Positions 1 through 5,871 of a stretch of 21,459 bases of DNA are shown here, in pieces; positions within the stretch are counted from its first letter, which is position 1, and every line of letters begins with the position of its first letter. The stretch is from DATFXM01 sp035315885 (lineage in GTDB: Bacteria; Acidobacteriota; Blastocatellia; UBA7656). The stretch spans positions 1 to 21,459 of the forward strand of contig DATFXM010000090.1 of the NCBI GenBank assembly GCA_035315885.1, given 5' to 3'. A model generated the notes under the pieces. The model ran no database searches. It worked only from the letters and a program-made list of their open reading frames with translations, and was not told where the DNA came from. Position numbers and translations under genes: made by a program.

Positions 1-44
1 CATGTCTTGGTATCGAACCTAGGCGGGTTGAGTGCTAGGACCTT

Positions 45-66
45 AGGTCGGAAATCAGGTCGGAAA
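45..66. repeat. Paired 10-bp direct repeat left of att1
   Basis: AGGTCGGAAA occurs twice (45-54 and 57-66) with a 12-bp period. The units start 105 and 93 bp before the tRNA-derived repeat at 150. A different pair sits 105 and 94 bp before the second att copy at 9344. By position this could be an arm-type integrase binding site at the right end of an element lying mostly left of the window. That role is inference; the repeat is seen directly. Confidence 0.45.
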
Positions 67-149
67 ATGCTGCCGAAGGTCGCCAACGCTGTGCAACGAA
101 CTGCAATGAAAGCTTGGAAAACAAAAGGACGAGCAACCAAAAAGTTGTA

Positions 150-194
150 CTCATAACCCAAAGGTCGCGGGTTCAAATCCCGCCCCCGCAACCA
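150..194 (+). repeat. att1: 3' half of initiator tRNA-Met (tRNA fragment)
   Basis: The 45 bp correspond exactly to tRNA positions 32-76. They comprise anticodon loop CTCATAA (anticodon CAT), the 3' anticodon stem, variable loop AGGTC, T arm GCGGG-TTCAAAT-CCCGC, acceptor strand CCCCGCA, discriminator A and encoded CCA. The 3' acceptor strand with A72 matches the initiator type, as in the E. coli tRNA-fMet 3' half. The sequence before 150 cannot form a D arm or 5' acceptor strand, so this is not a working tRNA gene. An identical copy lies at 9344-9388 and each copy is followed by an integrase gene, so I read it as the attachment-site duplication left by a tRNA-targeting tyrosine recombinase with crossover in the anticodon loop. 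Confidence 0.88.
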
Positions 195-199
195 ATTCC

Positions 200-220
200 G
201 GCCACCGCAAGGTGGCCTTT
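200..220 (+). terminator. Intrinsic terminator after tRNA fragment
   Basis: GGCCACC-GCAA-GGTGGCC is a perfect 7-bp stem with a GNRA tetraloop, followed by TTT. It starts 5 bp after the CCA end of the tRNA fragment, the usual place for a tRNA terminator, and would also separate the tRNA side from the integrase that ends at 253 on the other strand. The T-tract is short, so strength is uncertain. Confidence 0.6.
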
Positions 221-252
221 CCATTTGGGTTATCGTCTCTTGCCATACTCAC

Positions 253-1197
253 CTAGTGGATCAGGTCGCTCGCCGAGGACACAACTAGGACACAATTAGG
301 AAATATCTCTTCTGCCAGCACATTCGAGGCCTTCTGGGCGACCTTCGGTTCAAGGTGGACGTAGATATCCGAGGTCGTGCTGATCTGAGTATGCCTCAAT
401 TGCTCCTGAGCAAGCTTTAAGTCTTCGGTTGCGGCGTGAATGATGCTGCCGGCCGAATGTCTGAAGAGATGAAATCCGTGCGATCGTTCTCCACGTGTGA
501 TGCCCGCAGCGTCAAGTGCGGGGTAAAGGACCTCTTTCCGAAGGAAGTCCGGATCCAAAGGACTACCGTATGACCTGGAAAAAACGAAATCGTTCGGATC
601 CTGCCAGTCAGATTGCTGCTTATGCTGTTCTAGGATTTCGGACAACGTCGACGAGATGCGAATCGTCGCCGCACAAGCTTCTGTCTTCGGACTCTGCAGC
701 CTGCCTCTCCATAGACTATGCGTGATAGTCAACGTGCCTGGTGCAGCGGCGATTCCGAATTCCTGCTGCGACCAGTCAATGTATGCGAGCCCGAAGCCAG
801 GTTCTGGTCTGATGAGGCCCCGTAGCCACACTGCCGGGCCGAAGATGAACCTAGTATTGCTAGGTTGATTGCGGCCCGTTCTTGAACGAAAAGTCGAGAG
901 TATTGTTCGGTTGCGACCATCAATACCGATCTCGAGGTCGGACAGCCTCATCTGCGATAGTGCATACCGTAGATCCCTAATGGGTGCGACTTGGGGATAC
1001 ACCTTCGCCATCTCTCTGAAGCTATCATCGCCAAGTGCTAGCTCACCCGATGGCAGACGCGGCCAAGGTATGTCGTTTGCAGCTAGATATTCTGAGGCTG
1101 TTGAGACTCTGCGCGAGATTATGAAAACTGCTGTTGCGAATCCATCGGCTCGCGTCGCTGCGGCAAAAGCGATTTTTGAATTCGCGATGAAGGGCAT
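253..1197 (-). CDS. Chimeric ORF: DNA polymerase A fragment fused to tyrosine integrase C-terminus
   Basis: Residues about 153-314 (253-741) are the catalytic end of a tyrosine recombinase. SPKTEA gives the beta-hairpin Lys (K171), HLFRH gives box II H243 and R246, followed by RH (H269) and SDIYVH with nucleophile Y279. The core-binding domain and box I Arg (the GLRxGE motif) are missing. In their place residues about 37-152 (742-1089) read as the palm of a family A DNA polymerase: an IPWPRLPSG segment, DGRNR, then RTGRNQPSN, and motif A as YIDWSQQEFGIAA with metal-binding D141. The first 36 codons are antisense to the small plus-strand gene at 1070 and probably not ancestral. A deletion most likely joined two genes in frame. 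The product should be inactive as an integrase and as a polymerase. It abuts att1, so it marks the integrase end of the island. Confidence 0.72.
   Translation of the reverse strand: MPFIANSKIAFAAATRADGFATAVFIISRRVSTASEYLAANDIPWPRLPSGELALGDDSFREMAKVYPQVAPIRDLRYALSQMRLSDLEIGIDGRNRTILSTFRSRTGRNQPSNTRFIFGPAVWLRGLIRPEPGFGLAYIDWSQQEFGIAAAPGTLTITHSLWRGRLQSPKTEACAATIRISSTLSEILEQHKQQSDWQDPNDFVFSRSYGSPLDPDFLRKEVLYPALDAAGITRGERSHGFHLFRHSAGSIIHAATEDLKLAQEQLRHTQISTTSDIYVHLEPKVAQKASNVLAEEIFPNCVLVVSSASDLIH
276..297. repeat. Paired GGACACA repeat inside left island end
   Basis: AGGACACAACT and AGGACACAATT are adjacent, giving GGACACA heptamers at 277-283 and 288-294 with an 11-bp period, about one helical turn. 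The same heptamer pair with the same period occurs at 9241-9247 and 9252-9258, just inside the other tRNA-half repeat. This arrangement suggests arm-type sites for the island integrase. The left pair overlaps the last codons of the integrase reading frame. Confidence 0.5.
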
Positions 1198-1321
1198 TGA
1201 GCTTGAGGATCACGAGCGTAGATTGGCCGAGATCGAAGAAACGCTAAGAGACAAGAGTGAGATCTCTGAGCCGCGGACGGATGATATAGACGAGCTGCGT
1301 AATACCGTTGCACGAATGTAG
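1070..1321 (+). CDS. Truncated small phage-type protein (C-terminal helical part)
   Basis: The 83-aa ORF reads EAVETLREIM, then PSARVAAAKAIFEFAMKG, then an acidic helix EDHERRLAEIEETL. This pattern matches the C-terminal part of small helix-turn-helix proteins common in phage-like islands (phBC6A51 or small-terminase type), which normally have an N-terminal HTH of about 60-100 residues. That part is absent here. The sequence before codon 8 reads better on the other strand as DNA polymerase, so ATG 1070 looks accidental, and no strong ribosome site precedes it. A longer upstream extension to 869 is in frame but overlaps the polymerase fragment and looks non-coding. The next gene starts 43 bp downstream on the same strand. 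Function is unknown and it is probably a remnant. Confidence 0.5.
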   Translation: MSFAARYSEAVETLREIMKTAVANPSARVAAAKAIFEFAMKGIELEDHERRLAEIEETLRDKSEISEPRTDDIDELRNTVARM

Positions 1322-1364
1322 ACAAAGTTCCTCAGTGTTCATTTCGTCCGAACGGGAGGTATGA

Positions 1365-2123
1365 ATGAGTCTACAAGTAAGTAAACGCTTGTCAAAACTT
1401 GAGCGGACCTTAAACACTGATGAAAAGACAAGAATGGATGTGATTGAACTAGAACGAGCAGTATTATTCAGGACCAGACTTGAAGGCGGCACTGTGTGGT
1501 TCGAGGCTGGCGGTCACGTTCTCTATCCGCTCAACCACCCCAGGACGCGAAAGGCGTTTTGCGCGATGCTCGAGGCTCAAGATACGCGGATAGAAGGTCT
1601 GATACATGATGCGCTCGATTATTGCCTGGAAGTTGATCCATACCAACTCGACGCGAACTATCCACTGCTTGAATACTACTTGTGGACTGTTCTGAATATC
1701 TCAGTTAGCGACCAGCCGTTTCGCCCTCTGGCTCTCGACAAGCACTTGACCCTGTACGCTCCCTGCGGGCGTAGGGATAGTCGGATATGTTGGGGCACAA
1801 GTCGAAGGCGCCCTGTTGACAAGCAGCGCCGCCGGGGTGTGCTTCTCTCTTTCGCTTTCTTCTTCGGCCTAATACTCAGTTTGGTTGTGCTCGGCATTGC
1901 CGCAGCGTTCCTCGGTCGCTTGCTGACTCGGTGGAGCGTTGCGTTCGCAATCGGAACAGGAATCGTTTCGCTTGCAGCAGGTCTGGCGGCTATCTTTGGC
2001 CCCGCGCTACGCAGTTACGTACCAGACCCGGAAACTCCGACCTGCGCCTTCGCGACGTATCGTGGCGACGCGTCCACGCCGGAAGAGCGGCTCCTATTGA
2101 CCGGAGATGCCTTTGTTCACTAG
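1365..2123 (+). CDS. Hypothetical chimeric protein with CcdA-like C-terminal membrane fragment
   Basis: ATG 1365 follows GGGAGGT (1354-1360) at good spacing; an ATG at 1361 in another frame stops after seven codons. Residues 1-110 form a soluble, charged domain that I do not recognise, starting with a helix of the KRLSKLER type often seen behind small phage HTH genes. From about residue 157 the character changes: RRRGVLLSFAFFFGLILSL and the following Gly/Ala/Leu-rich helix up to RSYVPDP resemble helices of CcdA/DsbD-family membrane proteins. The family's PCxxP motif appears just upstream in another frame. The last 30 bases overlap the convergent OmpA-type gene. The ORF is open throughout but looks like a join between an unknown gene and a broken ccdA-like gene. 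Whether it is expressed is unclear. Confidence 0.5.
   Translation: MSLQVSKRLSKLERTLNTDEKTRMDVIELERAVLFRTRLEGGTVWFEAGGHVLYPLNHPRTRKAFCAMLEAQDTRIEGLIHDALDYCLEVDPYQLDANYPLLEYYLWTVLNISVSDQPFRPLALDKHLTLYAPCGRRDSRICWGTSRRRPVDKQRRRGVLLSFAFFFGLILSLVVLGIAAAFLGRLLTRWSVAFAIGTGIVSLAAGLAAIFGPALRSYVPDPETPTCAFATYRGDASTPEERLLLTGDAFVH
1711..2040 (+). pseudogene. CcdA-like membrane protein remnant, frameshifted
   Basis: From 1750, the frame +1 relative to the host ORF reads PCTLPAGVGIVGYVGAQVE, like the Pro-Cys motif and first helix of CcdA-type thiol-disulfide membrane transporters. It is preceded by an in-frame TGA (1747-1749). From about 1830 the similarity moves to the frame of the 1365 ORF (RRRGVLLSFAFFFGL) and runs through two more helices to RSYVPDP near 2030, where it stops abruptly. 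Full CcdA proteins continue for several more helices. A frameshift, a nonsense codon and a missing 3' end indicate decay. The family call rests on motif appearance only. Confidence 0.35.
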
Positions 2124-3041
2124 AACTTTGACCTCAACGCGGCGGTTTTCGGCCCGCCCTTCCTTGGTCTCGTTGGATGCCGCTTCCCCGTATTCGCCCA
2201 TGGCGCCGGGCGCCACGATATGCCGGACTGGCACGCCACCCTGCTGCATCAAGTAGGTGATGACTGCTTTCGCGCGGGCCTCGCTCAGTTTTGTGTTTAT
2301 CGCGGCGTTGCCCGTCGAGTCGGTAAAGCCCGTCACCTCAACGATGTATCCGGTGAGGCCTTTTGCGGTTTCTGCCAACTGTTTGAGTTGTTGCATATCC
2401 TCGTCTGAGATCTTAGTGCTACCGGTTGCGAACTTCACGGTTGCTTCGGTCTTCGTTTCATATTCGGCCAATGCGGTAAAGCGTTGCGTGTTCGACCGGA
2501 TGTCACTCTCATTCCGTTCAATCTTCTGTTTGTGTGCCGCGATCTTCTGCTGGTTGGTTTCGATATCAGCTTTGTTTCGCGCGATCTCCTGCTTGTTGGC
2601 CCCGATGTCCGTCTGGTGCTGTAAAAGCTGCTTCTCATGTTCCAGGACTTGCTCTGCGGTGGGTTCCAGGCCGGCCTGAATCATCTGGGACGTTTCAAGA
2701 TCGTCATCATCCACGGTGATCCTCCTCGCCACAACCCGCCGCTCGGCGTCGGTCGTTCCAACGACAACCACTTTGAGTCCCGGTATCAGCACCGTGGCGG
2801 ACATTTCCTGCTTTTGCAAACCAAACAGCCCTCGATCATCTTTGACTATCGTCTCATCGGTCAAGACTACAGTAACCTTTCCCTGCGCGGTGTTTACGAT
2901 CATCGTTTCTCCGGCGCGCCCGCTGATCATCCCTTTGACTTTAGTTTTAGCAGCGCCAGAAGCCGCTACCGATACCAGTAAAAGCACCGCCATCAAACTC
3001 GCTACAGTCGTCTCCCGTTTCCTATTCATCGTTTCCTCCAT
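2094..3041 (-). CDS. OmpA-domain envelope protein with beta domain and heptad coiled coil
   Basis: The 315-aa exported protein has an N-terminal signal (residues 1-31, hydrophobic core ASLMAVLLLVSVAASGA). Next comes a small beta-rich domain (about 34-112, KGMISGRAGETMIVN style) resembling DUF5666-type domains. A coiled coil at 145-186 has six exact heptads with Ile at 146, 153, 160, 167, 174 and 181. The C-terminal OmpA/MotB domain (about 200-310) has the peptidoglycan-binding pair D241 (GFTDSTGN) and R256 (LSEARAKAV), 15 residues apart as in OmpA. It probably tethers the outer envelope to peptidoglycan, with the coiled coil as a spacer. Two starts are possible: ATG 3041, or ATG 3029, which has a better ribosome site (GGAGG, 5-nt spacer). 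The gene is monocistronic and converges with the ORF ending at 2123. A palindromic candidate operator lies about 70 bp upstream. Confidence 0.87.
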   Translation of the reverse strand: MEETMNRKRETTVASLMAVLLLVSVAASGAAKTKVKGMISGRAGETMIVNTAQGKVTVVLTDETIVKDDRGLFGLQKQEMSATVLIPGLKVVVVGTTDAERRVVARRITVDDDDLETSQMIQAGLEPTAEQVLEHEKQLLQHQTDIGANKQEIARNKADIETNQQKIAAHKQKIERNESDIRSNTQRFTALAEYETKTEATVKFATGSTKISDEDMQQLKQLAETAKGLTGYIVEVTGFTDSTGNAAINTKLSEARAKAVITYLMQQGGVPVRHIVAPGAMGEYGEAASNETKEGRAENRRVEVKVLVNKGISGQ

Positions 3042-3110
3042 CTCCGTTCCTTGAATTCAACCCCATAGGCTAGTACCCTCAGATTCTATTGGTGGAGCGG
3101 CCGGTTTAGT

Positions 3111-3152
3111 CCTGTCAGAATTAACAGGTTTTAAGCCAAAAAAGTTGACAGG
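3111..3152. promoter_or_regulatory. Candidate operator upstream of OmpA-type gene
   Basis: CCTGTCA (3111-3117) and TAACAGG (3122-3128) form an imperfect 18-bp palindrome, and TGACAGG (3146-3152) repeats the right half-site. Three copies of one half-site within 42 bp upstream of a divergently placed envelope gene is typical for a transcription factor site. No regulator gene is adjacent, so the factor is unknown. Confidence 0.35.
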
Positions 3153-3580
3153 CCCAGGCAACGAAGGGCATTGCTTGAGAAGGCCCTGAAGTCCCGTCGC
3201 ACTCATCGAGGTTGGCCGAGTAGGACTCGTATAAATCCGACATTGCGCTTGTAGGTGAGGCAACCCTAAATTGGCAGCCATTCGATCAATGTCTTCCCAC
3301 ACCTCATTCTGGTCAGAATCGGCTCGGCCCCGCTCTCTCGAACGGGAAACCGAAGCGAGCTTTTTGCCCGAGCCTTAAAAATAGATGGGATCAGCAACAA
3401 GCGGCCGCGACGATGTCGTAGCCTCGTTCAAGCTCTTGCATCTTCAAAATGATTCTCTTTTCCTTCTTGCTTGCCTTTTGGTACCTCGAAGCATTCTCTC
3501 GTACCAGCGATTGGCGTTCTCCCATCGTTAGCCCCATCCTGTCCTCCCTGAGCCCTTGGTATCTCAGGAAGTTGAAATCT

Positions 3581-3638
3581 TTTCATCAAGATTTCTTTCG
3601 TGAGGCAACGAATCGGTTTCATCAAGATTTTTCGTGAG
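3581..3638. repeat. Imperfect direct repeat, 24 and 22 bp
   Basis: TTTCATCAAGATTTCTTTCGTGAG (3581-3604) recurs at 3617-3638 with two bases missing in the T-rich part. The copies are 12 bp apart and end 14 bp before the candidate -35 box at 3652. This may be a regulatory site or a simple local duplication. Confidence 0.55.
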
Positions 3639-3651
3639 TCAATGCGAGATA

Positions 3652-3680
3652 TTGTAGGCACTATTTGGTTCTGCTATAGT
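3652..3680 (+). promoter_or_regulatory. Candidate sigma-70 promoter of FG-GAP gene
   Basis: TTGTAG (3652-3657), a 17-bp spacer and TATAGT (3675-3680) resemble -35 and -10 boxes; the -10 matches TATAAT at 5 of 6 positions. Transcription would start around 3687, only a few bases before ATG 3690, which lacks a Shine-Dalgarno sequence. The mRNA would thus be nearly leaderless. Confidence 0.35.
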
Positions 3681-3689
3681 CTCCCCGAT

Positions 3690-4334
3690 ATGAATGTCCG
3701 TTGGTTGTCGAAGGCGTCGTTGTTTGTTGTTTTGGCTCTGGTGGCCTTCGGCGTAACCAGATTTCCCCAAACACCCCACGCTGAACTAGTAAGCAAGCAG
3801 CCAACCCTTCGTTTCGGCCAGTCAATTGCGCTCTCGGATTTCGACTCCGACGGGTTAATCGATCAGGCACGAATCGACCGCTTTGGCGCACACCAGAGGG
3901 TTGAGATAGCTCTCAGCCACGCAACCAGGCCGCTGGTTCTGTGTTTCGATGCGCCAGTTGGAGAACAGGGCTCGCTTGTAGCCGAAGACGTTGACAGCGA
4001 CGGCGCAACAGACCTTGTGTGGACTGATCTTCTACACTCGGCCGATGTAATCGTATGGCTTGGTGACGGTACCGGAGAGTTCGAACGGGTCTCGGCGAGA
4101 GCGTATGGCGACCGATTCACCCTTGGCACCAAAAACATCGGCGTTCCAGAACAGTCCAATCGCGAGTCTGCCATCAACTCCTCGTCGAGTCGGCAGTTCG
4201 ACCAGTCGCTCAGTCACACATCTGTCATTCACGTCGCGACACACATTCTGAGCATTCGCGGCAATCTCGCCGGTGCTCTGTCGCCCACACTAAGCCAACC
4301 GGCCGACAGAAGCCCTCCAATCCTTTTCTCCTAG
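3690..4334 (+). CDS. Secreted FG-GAP/VCBS-repeat protein
   Basis: I chose ATG 3690 over the longer 3600 frame because a clear signal peptide starts there (MNVRWLSKASLFVVLALVAF). The 214-aa product has two calcium-binding loops of FG-GAP/VCBS type: DFDSDGLID (D50-D58) and DVDSDGATD (D100-D108), each followed by short beta strands. A third WLGDGTGEF element ends the recognisable part at about residue 125. Proteins of this family form beta-propeller blades and usually have many more repeats, so this is short. The C-terminal 60 residues are low-complexity and Ser-rich. After its stop, another frame stays open to TAA at 4424-4426 with protein-like sequence, which hints that a frameshift shortened the gene. 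Extracytoplasmic location is likely; the ligand is unknown. Confidence 0.62.
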   Translation: MNVRWLSKASLFVVLALVAFGVTRFPQTPHAELVSKQPTLRFGQSIALSDFDSDGLIDQARIDRFGAHQRVEIALSHATRPLVLCFDAPVGEQGSLVAEDVDSDGATDLVWTDLLHSADVIVWLGDGTGEFERVSARAYGDRFTLGTKNIGVPEQSNRESAINSSSSRQFDQSLSHTSVIHVATHILSIRGNLAGALSPTLSQPADRSPPILFS

Positions 4335-4492
4335 ATCAACCTTTCACCGAATCGCTGCTGATCAAACAGATCGCTCCGCAGGATTCTGACGTGCTGTGCA
4401 AGTATGTGAAGCGCGTGCCGAACTAACAGGATCTTCGTGTTCCTCTGCCTGTTGCCGACGGCCGCGCGTGCTTGCCAGTGGAGACGGGTTAC

Positions 4493-4516
4493 CCGACGTA
4501 GGCTCACGTCGGAGGG
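4493..4516 (+). promoter_or_regulatory. Inverted repeat overlapping efflux operon ribosome site
   Basis: CCGACGT-AGGCTC-ACGTCGG is a perfect 7-bp inverted repeat (4493-4512) whose right arm runs into the Shine-Dalgarno GGAGGG (4511-4516) of the adaptor gene at 4526. As DNA it could be an operator; as RNA the hairpin would partly hide the ribosome site. Either way it is well placed to control the efflux operon. Confidence 0.4.
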
Positions 4517-4525
4517 AGATCATCA

Positions 4526-5863
4526 ATGAAAAGAATGCCAGACACCGAGGCGACTGCGACCGTCGCATTGAGCGCGCACTCCGAAGCTCCCAGCGAATCG
4601 CCGCTTTCATCACGCAAGCGTAACCTAATGAGATTCTCAACCCGCGTCGCTGTAGCCGCGGCAACATTGACAGTTGTGGTGCTGGTCCTGGCTGTCGTTG
4701 CGATCAAACGCAACGGCTCGTCGGGGGCCACCACGGCGAAAAGGGCGGATGGCGATCCGACTGAGGGGTCAGCGGTGATTGCGCCGAATGTCGTCCGAAT
4801 CGATGGTTGGCAAATGGAGAGCATCACACTCGAAACGGTGAGCACCAGGGCCTTTCGAGCCGAGAAGATTGCGACCGGCAAGATAGGCTTCAATGAAGAC
4901 GTGCTGACTCCGGTCTTCTCGCCTTACACCGGTCGTGTCATGCGTCTACTCGCCAAGCCAGGCGACGCGGTAAGGGAGGGCACGCCTCTCCTCGAGATCG
5001 ACACGCCTGATTTGGTGCAGGTAGAGCAGGACTTGATCGCGGCCAATGTTTCGGTTTCGAAGCAGAAGACTGTGCTGGGACTGGTGACGCGCGTCGAGGA
5101 TCGACAACACCGGCTCTATCTGAACAAAGCCGTGGCGCTGAAAGATTGGGAGCAGGCTGAAGCAGATGTGAAAAATGCCGAGCGCGACTTGCATTCTACG
5201 GAGAGTGTTCTTGTATCCGCGCGCTCCCGGCTGCGAGTGTTCGGCAAGACGGATCAGGAAATTGCGCAAATAGAAAGCGACCGCCAGATCGACCGGATTG
5301 CCCGCGTCGCTTCGCCAATCGGGGGCACGATCGTCGCGCGTAAGGTTGGTCCCGGTCAATATGTCAAGCCGGATAGCCCCGATCCGCTATTCACGATCGC
5401 AGATCTCTCGACTGTATGGTTGACCGCCGACGTGTACGAATCTGATGTTCCGTTGATCAGAGTCGGCCAGCCAATCCAGGTCCGAGTCGCTGCATTTCCA
5501 AACGAGTCTTTCAACGCGCTCATATCGCATATTGGGGCTTCCGTTGATCCGTCTACGCGTCGAGTAGCCGTGCGCAGTGTGGTTGAGAATCGAGGTCGCA
5601 AGTTGAAGCCTGAGATGTTCGCAACCTTCCGCGTCGTGACCGATTCGCAGATTCAGTCGCTGGCCGTTCCAGTCAACGCCATCGTCCACGACGGCAGCAA
5701 GACATGCGCGTGGGTGAGCCGTCCGGTGAACCAATTCGCACGCCAGGAGGTCCTCGTGGGAATCGAGCAGGACGGCTGGGTGCAAATTCTCTCGGGATTG
5801 CAAGCCGGAGATAGAGTCGTTTCGCAAGGGAGCGTCCTCTTTAGCAATCTTGCGAGCTCATAA
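4526..5863 (+). CDS. RND efflux periplasmic adaptor (HlyD/CusB/CzcB family)
   Basis: This is the membrane-fusion subunit of a tripartite efflux pump. It links the inner-membrane pump encoded next door to an outer-membrane channel. The 445-aa product has a cytoplasmic N-terminus of about 35 residues and one membrane helix (about 38-60). The first half of the lipoyl/barrel-sandwich domain is at about 130-165 (YTGRVMRLLAKPGDAVREG), followed by an alpha-helical hairpin (about 170-250). The second lipoyl half carries ASPIGGTIVARKVGPGQYV, then come the beta-barrel (LSTVWLTADVYESDVPLIRVG) and the membrane-proximal domain. Length and order are typical of CusB/CzcB. ATG 4526 follows GGAGGG with a 9-nt spacer. 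The pump gene starts 8 bp after the stop. No His-rich or Met-rich metal-binding N-terminus is visible, so substrate is not indicated here. Confidence 0.92.
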   Translation: MKRMPDTEATATVALSAHSEAPSESPLSSRKRNLMRFSTRVAVAAATLTVVVLVLAVVAIKRNGSSGATTAKRADGDPTEGSAVIAPNVVRIDGWQMESITLETVSTRAFRAEKIATGKIGFNEDVLTPVFSPYTGRVMRLLAKPGDAVREGTPLLEIDTPDLVQVEQDLIAANVSVSKQKTVLGLVTRVEDRQHRLYLNKAVALKDWEQAEADVKNAERDLHSTESVLVSARSRLRVFGKTDQEIAQIESDRQIDRIARVASPIGGTIVARKVGPGQYVKPDSPDPLFTIADLSTVWLTADVYESDVPLIRVGQPIQVRVAAFPNESFNALISHIGASVDPSTRRVAVRSVVENRGRKLKPEMFATFRVVTDSQIQSLAVPVNAIVHDGSKTCAWVSRPVNQFARQEVLVGIEQDGWVQILSGLQAGDRVVSQGSVLFSNLASS

Positions 5864-5871
5864 GGTCTGAG

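Larger units (their letters stand above)
3042..3689. other. Gene-poor stretch between divergent genes
   Basis: I see no convincing gene in these 648 bp. Short ORFs on both strands (for example 3057-3302 minus) lack family motifs and ribosome sites. The stretch holds a CCTGT/ACAGG palindrome (3111-3128) with a third half-site (3146-3152), a 7-bp inverted repeat GGCTCGG/CCGAGCC (3321-3327 and 3368-3374), a small hairpin CCTGAG/CTCAGG (3547-3552 and 3563-3568), an imperfect direct repeat (3581-3638), and a candidate promoter (3652-3680). It therefore looks like regulatory or eroded sequence between the OmpA-type gene and the FG-GAP gene. Confidence 0.5.

Noticed and set aside
150..194. Functional tRNA-Met gene
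   Set aside because: Only positions 32-76 are present; no D arm or 5' acceptor strand upstream. The same holds for 9344-9388.
114..299. 61-aa plus-strand ORF across the tRNA half
   Set aside because: It translates the structural tRNA sequence and the terminator; no ribosome site and no protein-like composition.
3057..3302. 81-aa minus-strand ORF upstream of the OmpA-type gene
   Set aside because: No ribosome site, no recognisable motif, and it covers the candidate operator.
3321..3374. GGCTCGG/CCGAGCC inverted repeat as terminator
   Set aside because: Loop of 40 nt and no T-run after the second arm; no gene ends here.
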